In this document: piece after piece, positions 46,476 through 56,884 of the stretch
How positions within the stretch are numbered: position 1 is the stretch's first letter
Layout: each line of letters starts with the position of its first letter
Assembly: GCA_963920575.1 (NCBI GenBank)
Contig: OY986969.1
Location: 12,602,615-12,666,614, forward strand
DNA length: 64,000 bases
Source: Narthecium ossifragum
Lineage: Eukaryota; Streptophyta; Magnoliopsida; Dioscoreales; Nartheciaceae
Reading direction: 5' to 3'
The notes under the pieces: generated by a model
What the model saw: the letters and a program-made list of their open reading frames with translations, nothing else
What the model was told of the DNA's origin: nothing
The model's database searches: none
Translations under genes and position numbers: made by a program

Positions 46476-46724
46476 TGCAACGGCCCCCGCCGTCCGGGGC
46501 TGCCCAGGGCCTGCGGGCTCCGTCCAGGATCCACCTGAGTGCCCCATCCGACACAATATTGTCCGCTTTTGGCTCACCGTGAAAATCTAGGAAAACTTCC
46601 TAGATTTCTGCGGTGAGCCAAAAGTGGACAATATTGTGTTGGGTGGGGCACTCGGGTGGATCCTGGACGGAGCCCACAGGCCCTGGGCGGCCCCGGACAG
46701 CCCCGGACGGCGGGGGCCGTTACA
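46476..46724. repeat. Hairpin replacing Cassandra 5' LTR
   Basis: Two arms of about 120 bp, inverted around about 46,592 (AAATCTAGG...CCTAGATTT). The outer ends read TGCAACGGCCCCCGCC and GGCGGGGGCCGTTACA. The right arm matches the last ~130 bp of the 3' LTR. Confidence 0.9.
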
Positions 46725-46726
46725 GA

Positions 46727-46741
46727 TGGTATCAGAGCAGG
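46727..46741 (+). other. Cassandra primer binding site (tRNA-Met)
   Basis: TGGTATCAGAGC is the standard complement of the initiator tRNA-Met 3' end used by TRIM and Copia elements. Confidence 0.85.
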
Positions 46742-46948
46742 CTGTAGGTATGTTAGCCAGTTTGTACCAGTGAGGACGCTGGGCCTCTAAGGGGGTTGGG
46801 TTGTAAGACCCGGGGTACTGGGTGTCGGTGTTCGCCTGGAGGGCGTGTGGCTGAACCAGGTAACCGAGTAAGCAACCCACGTAAATAATAAGTATATTAG
46901 TATCCCTTATAAGACACAACGCGTTTTAAAGCTGTGATGACCGTGATT

Positions 46949-47024
46949 CGTCAGAAAACTCCAAGGTTAAGCGTGCTTGTTTTGGAGCGGTCCCGGGATG
47001 GGTGACCTACTGGGAAGTTTTCCC
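46949..47024 (+). ncRNA. 5S rRNA-like segment in Cassandra 3' LTR
   Basis: GTTAAGCGTGCTTG and GGGATGGGTGACCTACTGGG closely follow the 3' two thirds of plant 5S rRNA, including box C-type promoter sequence. The 5' third of 5S is absent or unrecognisable, so this is not a 5S gene. It marks the LTR as Cassandra. Confidence 0.8.
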
Positions 47025-47348
47025 AGATTTATGCGGTGAGCCAAAAGCGGACAATATTATTTCGGGTGGGGCCCTCGGGTGGATCTTGGATGGAGCCCAT
47101 AGGCCCTGGGCGGCCCCGGACGGTGGGGCCCGTTACACCAAAGACCTAACTTAATCGGCCAAACACCTGGGTTATTTCCATCGCCAACTCAAATCCTTCC
47201 ACCTGGTGAAGTATATACCCCGGTTGGAATACCAAACATTGGTGTACATACTACTTAGGGTGTGCCAAACAATGGGGTGCCTGTAACTCAAGGGATTCCA
47301 ATTCCTGGAGTTCCTTTTAACTCAGGTAACCCTGTGCCTCCTAATGGC

Positions 47349-48798
47349 TGATGAATAAATTTTATATCTCGCAAGTATACGAATCGGTGCAATCAGTATA
47401 GCAGCAAGACGAGTATCGTACCCACAGAGATTTGTAGAGATTATTAGAGTAAAACGCTCAAGAACAGAAAAGAAAGAAAATAAGGAAGGGAAAATAAGAG
47501 ATATGAAGTATTGAGAATAGATAATCTAATAACGAAATAAGAAAATGATAGAAATATGACGGCTGAACACTAAGGTTCCGATTTAACCATAACATCCTCA
47601 TTCTATGCATTGAATCAATAAAGATTTCAGTTTAATTCCAAGGGCTCGTTCTTCCGGTATGATGATCCGTTCGATCGCGGTCTTCACCAAGTACCCCCAA
47701 TTAACCCTAGCTAAGTGTTAACCAAGAATCCATTAAGCTCTGAAGAACAATTATGAACCAAGAATACTCTTAGCTTGAACCCAGCCTCGACATAAACTCA
47801 TTCATTCATAGATCATGCAAGATTAGGGAATGAACCCTCGCCTAATCTCACATAAAACAATCTATAATACTTTTATTGGCCAGATAAATGTATTTAAGAT
47901 CTCAGTTATAATAATGAATGAAACAAGGAAAATAAACTGATTAAATAATCATAATCCAATAACATAGAATGATTCAGTTAGGGCTACATCGGTACCTTAG
48001 AGAAGAAATTAGCCACTCATGTTCATCATGAAGACGACAAAAGTGTTCAAAGAAAAATAAAGAAAGAAAGATGAAGAAAACAAAACCCTAACACGGCTTC
48101 CTCTCCTCCAAATGCTCCAGAAAAGTCCTCCAAAAGATCCCCTTTGATAACCCTAAGTATTGTATTTATAGGCCTAAACTTGGGTTAGATCCGGCTCATT
48201 ATACGCTCCTTGCTGATCTGGCGGTCGACCGTGAGATCTCACGGTCGACCGTCAACTGTTCATAATACTTCGGAAGAGCGACGGTCGATCTTCGCATCGA
48301 CCCTGAGAAGTGTTTTCTTCAACAGAGGCTGACGGTCGATGCCACGGATGATGCCACGGTCGACCGTGGGAATTTTTGCATGTGACGGTCGATGCGACGG
48401 TCGTTCGGGGGATTTTTCGAGCGCGACGGTCGACCGTGAGATCTGACGGTCGACCGTCACTATTCATTCAGCCTGCGCACTGTTACGAAAAATGTTGTAA
48501 CTTTCTGTGGAAAACTTGGAATCATGAACAGTAAATTTCTCCAGAATCTAGACTTCAAGATCTTTCTAACCATATATGGCACATCATCTGGTTCTTCATG
48601 AGGAGGTACAGTTTAATCTTTCAAGTTGATCCATGTAATCTTTTCAGCTTCTTTGCTCCTTTTTCCTACATTTTCCACACAACTATGTGAAGCAACATAT
48701 AGATATAAAAATAGTAATAAAGATATTGATTAAGGCTAATTATCTAGCAATTGAGATGGTTATAAGGCTATTCAGAGTGCACTGTCATGCACTCATCA
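47349..48798 (-). repeat. Athila-2 3' LTR
   Basis: 1,450 bp; the plus strand reads TGATGAATAAATTTT...GCACTCATCA. Minus-strand TATAAATACA at 48,161-48,170. A palindrome array at 48,219-48,463 lies just upstream of that TATA on the minus strand. Confidence 0.95.
48219..48463. repeat. Palindrome array in Athila-2 3' LTR
   Basis: About seven CGGTCGACCG/ACGGTCGATC units. The shared module is recognisable near 48,301-48,370 (GACCCTGAGAAG, TTTTCTTCAACAGAGGCTG, ACGGTCGATG, then CGGTCGACCGTG). Its edge is about 50 bp from the TATA box. Confidence 0.9.
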
Positions 48799-49991
48799 CA
48801 CCCCCCAACCAGCTTATTGCTAGTCTCTAGCAATTTTAAGCGCATAAAATATATTAAGCACACCAACGGTCTAAGGTTGTAGACATGCATAATAAGAGTT
48901 CTACCTTGTCAAGTCAATAGTGTTCTATATAGTACAGAGCACGAAACATCCTATACTCATGCACATGCTATTAAGACATGAAATTAACTTCTACACTTCA
49001 AACATGCTAATCACCATCCAGACGAACACATGTGACGTGACAAATAAAATTTACATACAGAAACAACTTCTACCCCCCATTAATCCAAACACACTACCAT
49101 CTTCATGACCAATCATCCAACCCTCGCACTCTAAGTACAACATGCTTTTTTTCTTCTTTTTTTTCTTTTTTTTTTTTCTTTTTCAACTATCAGACATTTT
49201 GCCGTTTTACACGAGCACTCTCCGCTTCATGAGGCGCAGAGACCCGGTTACAAAACACTGAGTAGTTTTTTTAGCTATTAGTGATTCTACCTTTTTACGC
49301 GAGCTCCCCGCTTCCTGAGGCAAGAACACCCGGTTACTCAGCAGATCACCTAATAGGTGTTTAGGCACAGCTTAATCAAGCTCCAGAACTTTTTCTTTTG
49401 TTTTTTCTTTCTCTGCATGCAATACTCAACACTAGCTAATGCTGAAATCATGGTCTAGATTAACAATAGCATGCTCATTCCTCTGGTGGGTATAATTATC
49501 ACTGCACATAAAGTGTCCGTGTGTGAGTCACATGATATTCTACCTTCAGGTTATCACGCATGCAATCCATGTATAGGCCAATCCATATGGAAGCAACATG
49601 TATAATACGTATAAAAATTTCAGCTCATGTATAATTTAACACTATTATACCCACAAGGTAGCATGCAATACTCAATGAATGTCTACAGCCCCCAACTTGA
49701 AATCAACATTGTCCTCAATGTGTGCATTTATCCAATAAAAATATGTAGGAGGTGGCAATCCAAAAATTTCCAGAGAAAGAAGAGACAAGATACTGTAAAT
49801 AAGAAAGAGGCCACCTGATAGAGTAGCGAACATCTCCTCAAGGATCCTCAGGGTGGTTGAAAACCTAAAAGAAAACAAAATAGAAACATAAAAATGAAAA
49901 CTAAAAATTGAAACTTAAAAACAAGTTACCTTGGTGGGTTGCCTCCCACCCAGCGCTTTATTTAACGTCTAAGCAAGACGTAATACTAAGT
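48799..49991 (-). other. Athila-2 3' spacer
   Basis: No gene is visible. On the minus strand, after pol, come an internal purine tract CAAGTTGGGGGCTG (about 49,686-49,700), the duplicated AACCGGGT...CGTAAAA motif (49,205-49,350), an A-rich run (T-rich on plus, 49,147-49,185), and the polypurine tract GGTTGGGGGGTGTG abutting the LTR at 48,799. Confidence 0.7.
49205..49350 (-). repeat. Duplicated AACCGGGT...CGTAAAA motif, Athila-2
   Basis: Two minus-strand units reading GTAACCGGGTCTCTGCGCC and GTAACCGGGTGTTCTTGCC, each followed by AAGCGG and CTCG(C/T)GTAAAA. The first is nearly identical to a unit in Athila-1 at about 31,285. Confidence 0.75.
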
Positions 49992-52900
49992 TTAAGGTTC
50001 AACAAAATCAACTGCATCCACCACTTCTGAATGTCCTTCCAAATACAATTTCAAACGGTGCCCATTGACTTTGAATTTGCTCCCATTCCTTTCATTCTCA
50101 ATTTCAACAGCACCGTGAGGAGATACTTGTGTCACTTTGAACGGGCCCATCCATCTGGATCTTAATTTACCTGGAAAGAATTTCATTCGTGAGTTATAAA
50201 GTAAAACTTTCATACCTGGTGTAAACTCCTTCCGTTGTATTACTTTATCATGATAGAGCTTGGTTCTTTCCTTGTAAATCTTAGCATTCTCGTACGCTTC
50301 ATTCCGCAGCTCATGCAATTCATTCAATTGCATCTTTCTCATATCCCCCGCTTCTCTCATGTCAAAATTCAGCTGCTTGATTGCCCAATATGCCCTATAC
50401 TCCAACTCCACAGGTAAATGACATGCTTTTCCAAACACAATGCGATAAGGACTCATACGAATAGGAGTTTTATATGCGGTGCGATACGCCCAAAGAACAT
50501 CATTCAATTTCACTGCCCAATCCTTCCTTGTAGTGCCAACAACCCGTTCCAGGATCGTCTTTATTTGCCTATTGCTTACCTCTACTTGGCCTGATGTTTG
50601 AGGGTGATACGGGGTTGCTACCCGATGGGTGATGTTGTACTTCTTTAATAAGGAATCAAATGCTTTATTGCAAAAGTGTGATCCCCCATCACTTATAATC
50701 GCTCGAGGTGTACCAAACCTTGTAAAAATCATATCTTTCAAGAATCCCACCACGGTCTTGCTGTCATTGTTCCTGGTTGCAATTGCTTCGATCCACTTAG
50801 ATACATAATCTACAGCAACAAGAATATATGTGTACCCGTATGATGGAGGAAACGGTCCCATAAAGTCTATGCCCCAAACATCGAACAATTCCACCACCAG
50901 ATTATTTGTAAGAGGCATCTCATTCCTTTTGCTTATATTCCCTGACCGTTGACATCTGTCACACTTAGCAACAAAATTAAATGCATCTTTGAATAATGTA
51001 GGCCAAAAGAAACCAGATTGAAGAACTTTGAAAGCAGTTTTCTTACCTCCAAAGTGTCCTCCACACGTTAATTCATGACTAAATTTCAATATATCATCAT
51101 GCTCATATTCTGGAACACAACGCCTTATTATTTGATCAGGACAATGTTTAAATAAATAAGGGTCATCCCAAAAGTAATATCTGACTGTGGACAAAAATCT
51201 TTTCTTTTCTTGTGAACTTAGATCAGCACGCAGAACATTACTAGCTAGATAGTTAACAATATCCGCATACCAGGGCTCTTTATCATTCACAGAAAATAGT
51301 TGTTCATCGGGAAAGCATTCTTGGATGGGTTGTACATCCTTAGGGCCGGCCATGTGTTCCAATCGTGACAAGTGATCTGCCACTACATTATCGCTCCCTT
51401 TCTTGTCCCTTATTTCCAAATCGAACTCTTGCAGCAGTAGGATCCACCTGATTAACCTTGGCTTGGTATCCTTTTTGGTTAGTAGATATTTCAATGCTGC
51501 ATGATCTGAATAAATAATTACTTTAGATCCAATCAAATAAGAGCGAAATTTCTCCAATGCAAAAACCACAGCAAGTAATTCTTTTTCAGTAGTGGAGTAA
51601 TTGATTTGAGCATCATTGAGTGTACGACTAGCATAATAAATAGCATGAGAGACCTTATTTACCCTTTGTCCTAAAACAGCCCCTATAGCATAATCAGAAG
51701 CATCGCACATTATTTCAAAGGGCAACGACCAATCAGGAGGCATAATAATTGGTGCAGTAATCAATTTCTCTTTCAAAGTATTGAAAGCATCAAGACAAGC
51801 TTTACTAAACTTAAACTCACTATCTTTGGCCAATAAATCACACAAAGGCCGTGCAATTTTAGAAAAATCTCTAATGAATATGCGATAAAATCCTGCATGG
51901 CCCAAAAAACTCCGCACACCTTTCACAGAAGTAGGGGGCGGTAATTTCTCAATCAAATCTATTTTTGCTTTATCTACTCCAATACCTTTACTAGAAATAG
52001 CATGTCCCAAAACAATACCTTGCCTTACCATGAAATGACTTTTCTCCCAGCTCAATGTCAAATTTGTCTCTTCACATCTGTTAAGCACCAAGGTTAGGTG
52101 TGCAAGGCAATTATCAAAAGAATTCGCAAATACAGAAAAATCATCCATGAATACCTCGGCAAACCTTTCTATCATGTCGGAGAAAATCGATATCATGCAT
52201 CTTTGAAAGGTGGCAAGTGCATTGCACAATCCGAACGGCATCCTTCTGTATGCGAATGTTCCAAACGGACAGGTGAAAGTTGTCTTCTCTTGGTCCTCTG
52301 GGGCGATAGCAATTTGATTATAAACTGAAAATCCATCAAGAAAACAATAAAATGAGTGACCAGCTAAGCGTTCAAGCATTTGATCAATAAAAGGTAAAGG
52401 AAAGTGGTCCTTTTTAGTAGCTGCATTAAGCTTGCGATAATCGATGCAGACACACCATCCAGTAGTCATCCTCGTGGGTATGAGCTCATTGTTCTCATTC
52501 TTCACAACTGTTATCCCTGATTTCTTAGGCACCACATGAACTGGACTTACCCATTTACTGTCAGAAATAGGATATATAATACCAACATCGAGCAACTTAA
52601 GGATCTCTTCCCGAACAACGTCTTTCATGTTTGGGTTGAGGCGACGCTGGGCGTCCCGTATAGGTTTGGCATCTTCTTCCAAAATAATGCGGTGCATGCA
52701 CATAGTAGGACTTACTCCTTTAATGTCTGCAATTGTCCATCCTATTGCAGTTTTATGCTCCCTAAGAACTCTCAACAAATTTTCCTCTTCCAATGGAGTA
52801 ATGTCAGAAGCAATAATCACAGGAAGGGTTTCATTCTCACCAAGATATGCATATTTCAAATTATTAGGCAGAGGTTTTAACTCAAGCTTTGGTGGGGAAA

Positions 52901-53611
52901 CTATTGATGAAACCATTTTAGAATAAGATTTGTTTAGCATGTCTAACCGAGATTCATCAGGGAAACATGGCTGCAATGCCTCAAGGGCTGCTATAACCTC
53001 CTTTGCTCCCTCGTAATTCTGCAACTCCTCATTTTCCATCGTCAATGCCGCTTTCAAATTTGTCTTCACTTGCTCCTGCATGAAACTAGAAAACACCAAT
53101 GAGTCTAAAACATCTATTGAGAAACAATCAAAAGAGTTTGAAGGATAGGACATGGGTTCAAAAACTTTAAATTCAACAGTTTCACCTAAAACTGTCATGC
53201 TGAGCTTACCATCCTGCACATTTATCATAGTCTTGGCTGTGGCCATAAATGGACGTCCCAACAAAATTGGTAAATTCCTATCATGTAAGGGCGCATCATC
53301 CATATCCAATATCACAAAATCAGCAGGGATAATTAATTTATCAACTTGTACTAAAATGTCTTCTACAATGCCTAATGGATATTTAATTGAACGATTTACA
53401 AGTTGTAGAGACATTGTAGTAGGTTTTAATTCACCCACACCTAACTGAAGAAAAACAGAGTAAGGCATCAAATTAACACTGGCTCCTAAATCAAGCATTG
53501 CCTCTCCTATCTTTGTATCACCAACAGTAATAGTAATGTTAAAACTCCCTGGATCCTTAAGCTTGGGTGGAAGCTTCCTTTGTAGAACCGCGCTTACCGT
53601 CTCTTAAACCA
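49992..53611 (-). CDS. pol: Athila-2 pol (PR-RT-RH-IN)
   Basis: An uninterrupted frame of 1,168 codons from Met 53,498; homology extends about 35 codons further upstream past an in-frame TAA. Protease [12 protein letters not shown] is at its start. RT has FMDDFSVF (Met451-Asp-Asp) and VCIDYRKLN. RNase H has CDASDYAIG and DHAALKYLL. Integrase has the HHCC finger, Asp878, Asp937 and Glu973 (D-D-35-E), then a C-terminal [24 protein letters not shown] domain. All catalytic residues seen are intact. It is fused to gag in the family but shifted by one base here. Confidence 0.92.
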
Positions 53612-55369
53612 TCACTTTTCATGAGGTTCATACTTACGCTTAGAAGTACTTAGTTCCTTGAAGAACTTTGGAAATGCTGGCATGTTCCTGATCACATCGA
53701 GTAATGGTAAGTTCACATTAACCTTAGATAAAATATCATAAATTTCAGAATATGACTTATCCATTTTGGCTTTCCTTAGGCGGCCTGAAAAAGGAACCGG
53801 CGACACATATGGTGGAGGAGAGTTGTGAGAAACCTCCGGAACTGAATTTGCTCTCTTTCCATGTTCAAAAGCAGATGTGGCCGGTGGTGGCCCTTTCGAG
53901 CGTTTCTGCGTTTCAACTTCCTCACTTGCATCATCATTACACTCATCAACAACTTTAGCATTAATCTTATTATCAATAATTTTACCTGAAAGAAGAACAG
54001 TAACTGCTTTCGCTTGCTCAGGTTGGCTTGGAAATTTGCCTGGGACGTGGGCTCGTACAGCATCAGCAAGCTGTCCCACTTGAACTTCCAACTTCCCAAC
54101 GGATGCTGCAACGTTCTTCAGTACCATATCATGTTTAGCAATGGTTGCATCTTGTTGAGCAATGGCTGAATCTTGTTTTTCCATCTTTAAATCTATTTTC
54201 TGCATAAAAGCTAACATAGTCGCTTCCAAAGACGACTTAACAGATGGGTTAGACTGATTAGTAGTAGACATACTAGCATTATCAGTATTTTTCCATGAAA
54301 AATTCGGATGTTCCCTCCAACCTGGATTGTAAGTATTTGCATAAAGGTCAAATCTAGGTCTTGGGTTATAAGCATTCATCAAATTAGCTTGTTCTTGCAC
54401 ATATTCAGGAAATTCACTACCAGAAGGACATGAATCAAACCTATGACCAACAATATTGCAAATTGAACAAACCTCAACCGGTTTTGCTTGTGTGGACATC
54501 ATTGCGTCCATCTTCTTGTTGAGGGCTGCGATTTGCCTTGCCATGTCGTCATTCTGGTTAAGCTCATAGATGCCTCTCGCCTTATTCCTTGTGTCTCTCT
54601 GCTGCGAGTTTGATCCTAGCATCTCATAAATTTCGTACGCCTCTGGTGGTGTCCTTTTGAACATCGCTCCACCTGCAGCATTATCTGCCATAGTCTGACA
54701 AGAAAGATTTAATCCATCATAAAAATATTGCATCTGATTTTCTAAAGAATAGTTATGATGTGGACATTGCATCAAAAGCATCTTAAATCTATCCCATGCT
54801 TCATGGAATGGTTCTCCATCAGATTGCTGAAAATTTGGAATTTGCCTTCTCAAGTTAGTAGTCATGGCATGAGAATAAAATTTACTAACAACCTTGTTAT
54901 AAATTGCATCCCAAGTAGTTAGTGATCCAGGAGGCAACGACATCAACCATCTCTTCGCTTTATCCTTCAGGGTGTAAGGAAAACATCGCATCCTCAGCTA
55001 ATCTTCTGTAATGCCACCTAGAGGAAAAGTCTGAATAGTAGCATAATAATCTTTTACAAACGTTTGTGCATCCTCAGAAGGTAATCCATGAAATTCAGGA
55101 AGCATAGAAAAATGTAGATTTTTAAGTTCATAATTCCTAGCCTCTGCAGGTAACGCAATGCAGGAAGGTGAGGTAGAAATAGTAGGCCTTGCGTACTCCT
55201 CCAAAGGACGTAAATTGTTATTAAGCGCCATCTCCTCTTGTTCCTCCTCTTGAACTCCTAGATCTGATGTGGACAGGCTGTCTTTGTTAAATCTTTTCTT
55301 CCAACCAATTTGATCTACTTTATCGTTCAAGGGCAACAACTTTTCTTTCCGTGATCGGCGACCTTGCAT
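53612..55369 (-). pseudogene. gag: Athila-2 gag with one stop
   Basis: Starts MQGRRSRKEK at 55,369. A single TAG (54,998-55,000), probably from CAG, follows GGITED. The frame continues RMRCFPYTLKDKAKRWL, then a CCHC knuckle CSICNIVGHRFDSC and a coiled-coil-like stretch (DSAIAQQDATIAKHD). It ends KRKYEPHEK at 53,612, where a one-base deletion shifts it out of the pol frame. Capsid and nucleocapsid of the element. Confidence 0.9.
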
Positions 55370-55394
55370 TCACTACTAATAAACTCTAATCAAA

Positions 55395-55412
55395 TCCCCG
55401 GCAACGGCGCCA
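55395..55412 (-). other. Athila-2 primer binding site (tRNA-Asp)
   Basis: Minus strand TGGCGCCGTTGCCGGGGA, fully complementary to the plant tRNA-Asp 3' end, six bases inside the 5' LTR. Confidence 0.9.
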
Positions 55413-56249
55413 AAAACTTGATGAATAAATTTTATATCTCGCAAGTATACGAATCGGTGCAATCAGTATAGCAGCAAGACGAGTATCGTACCCACAGAGA
55501 TTTGTAGAGATTATTAGAGTAAAACGCTCAAGAACAGAAAAGAAAGAAAATAAGGAAGGGAAAATAAGAGATATGAAGTATTGAGAATAGATAATCTAAT
55601 AACGAAATAAGAAAACGATAGAAATATGATGGATGAATACTAAGGTTCCGATTTCACCATAACATCCTCATTCTATGCATTGAATCAATAAAGATTTCAG
55701 TTTAATTCCAAGGGCACGTTCTTCCGGTATGATGATCCGTTCGATCACGGTCTTCACCAAGTACCCCCAATTAACCCTAGCTAACGAACCCATAGCTAAG
55801 TGTTAACCAAGAATCCATTAAGCTCTGAAGAACAATTATGAACCAAGAATACTCTTAGCTTGAACCCGGCTTCGACATAAACTCATTCATTCATAGATCC
55901 TGCAAGATTAGGGAATGAACCCTCGCCCAATCTCACATAAAACAATCTATAATACTTTTATTGGCCAGATAAATGTATTTAAGATCTCAGTTATAATAAT
56001 GAATGAAACAAGGAAAATAAACTGATTAAATAATCATGATCCAAAAACATTGAATGATTTAGTTAGGGCTACATCGGTACCTTAGAGAAGAAACTAGCCA
56101 CTCATGTTCATCATGAAGACGACAAAAGTGTTCAAAGAAAAATAAAGAAAGAAAGAAAGACGAAGAAAACAAAACCCTAACACGGCTTCCTCTCCTCCAG
56201 ATGCTCGAGAAAAGTCCTCCAAAAGATCCCCTTTGATAACCCTAAGTAT

Positions 56250-56259
56250 TGTATTTATA
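56250..56259 (-). promoter_or_regulatory. TATA box of Athila-2 5' LTR
   Basis: TATAAATACA on the minus strand. The nearest CGGTCGACCG palindrome begins about 50 bp upstream. Confidence 0.7.
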
Positions 56260-56308
56260 GGCCTAAACTTGGGTTAGATCCGGCTCATTATACGCTCCTT
56301 GCTGATCT

Positions 56309-56548
56309 GGCGGTCGACCGTGAGATCTCACGGTCGACCGTCAACTGTTCATAATACTTCGGAAGAGCGACGGTCGATCTTCGCATCGACCCTGAGAAGT
56401 GTTTTCTTCAACAGAGGCTGACGGTCGATGCTACAGATAATGCCACGGTCGACCGTGGGAATTTTTGCATGTGACGGTCGATGCGACGGTCGTTCGGGGG
56501 ATTTTTCGAGCGCGACGGTCGACCGTGAGATCTGACGGTCGACCGTCA
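56309..56548. repeat. Palindrome array in Athila-2 5' LTR
   Basis: The counterpart of 48,219-48,463, nearly identical, with only a few point changes (for example CTACAGATAATG against CCACGGATGATG). Confidence 0.9.
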
Positions 56549-56884
56549 CTATTCATTCAGCCTGCGCACTGTTACAAAATGTTGTAACTTTCTGTGAAAA
56601 ACTCGGAATCACGAACCATAAATTCTCCTGAATCTAAATTTCAAGAGCTTTCCAACCATATATGGCACATCATCTGGTTCTTCATGAGCAGGTACAGTTT
56701 AATCTTTCAAGTTGATCCATGTAATCTTTTCAGCTTCTTTGCTCCTTTTTCCTACATTTTCCACACAACTATGTGAAGCAACATATAGATATAAAAATAG
56801 TAATAAAGATGTTGATTAAGGCTAATTATCTAGCAATTGAGATGGTTATAAGGCTATTCAGAGTGCACTTTCATGCACTCATCA

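Larger units (their letters stand above)
46476..47137 (+). mobile_element. Cassandra-type TRIM with hairpin 5' LTR
   Basis: A 662-bp element flanked by CCAAA (46,471-46,475 and 47,138-47,142). A tRNA-Met-type primer site TGGTATCAGAGCAGG begins at 46,727, two bases after an LTR end CCGTTACA. A purine tract TAAGGGGGTTGGG precedes a 336-bp 3' LTR (46,802-47,137) that contains a 5S rRNA-like segment. The internal region is under 80 bp with no coding capacity. 5S-like sequence in the LTR is diagnostic of Cassandra. The 5' LTR (46,476-46,724) is abnormal: a 249-bp inverted repeat of the LTR's 3' half, without the 5S part. Confidence 0.85.
46251..47348 (+). pseudogene. gag: Tat-2 gag, N-terminal part (split)
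   Basis: Plus-strand gag homologous to Tat-1: PIGQNVAQNNRPFPPNTIF and NNDNGQ at 46,278-46,475, then sequence coding PPGEVYTPVGIP at about 47,200-47,348. It lacks the first ~150 residues present in Tat-1 because the junction at 46,250 cuts into gag. Cassandra (46,476-47,137) and Athila-2 (from 47,349) interrupt it. Confidence 0.8.
47349..56884 (-). mobile_element. Athila-2, full-length Athila element (minus)
   Basis: 9.5 kb with LTRs 55,419-56,884 (5') and 47,349-48,798 (3'). A perfect tRNA-Asp primer site is at 55,395-55,412, with gag and pol on the minus strand. A polypurine tract lies next to 48,798. Target duplication ATGGC at 47,344-47,348 and 56,885-56,889; ignoring the element restores Tat-2 gag. 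The LTRs differ by a 15-bp indel, a GAAA repeat and scattered substitutions. Lesions in gag-pol are few. Unlike Athila-1, its LTRs carry ACGGTCGA arrays. Confidence 0.95.
55419..56884 (-). repeat. Athila-2 5' LTR
   Basis: 1,466 bp. Minus-strand TATA (TATAAATACA) at 56,250-56,259; palindrome array 56,309-56,548 directly upstream of it. Confidence 0.95.

Noticed and set aside
46949..47024. A functional 5S rRNA gene
   Set aside because: Only the 3' part matches 5S rRNA, it is diverged, and it lies within a Cassandra LTR.
49147..49185. Poly-T tract as a retroposon (LINE/SINE) tail
   Set aside because: It lies inside the Athila-2 spacer at the same place as an A-rich run in Athila-1, with no target duplication around it.
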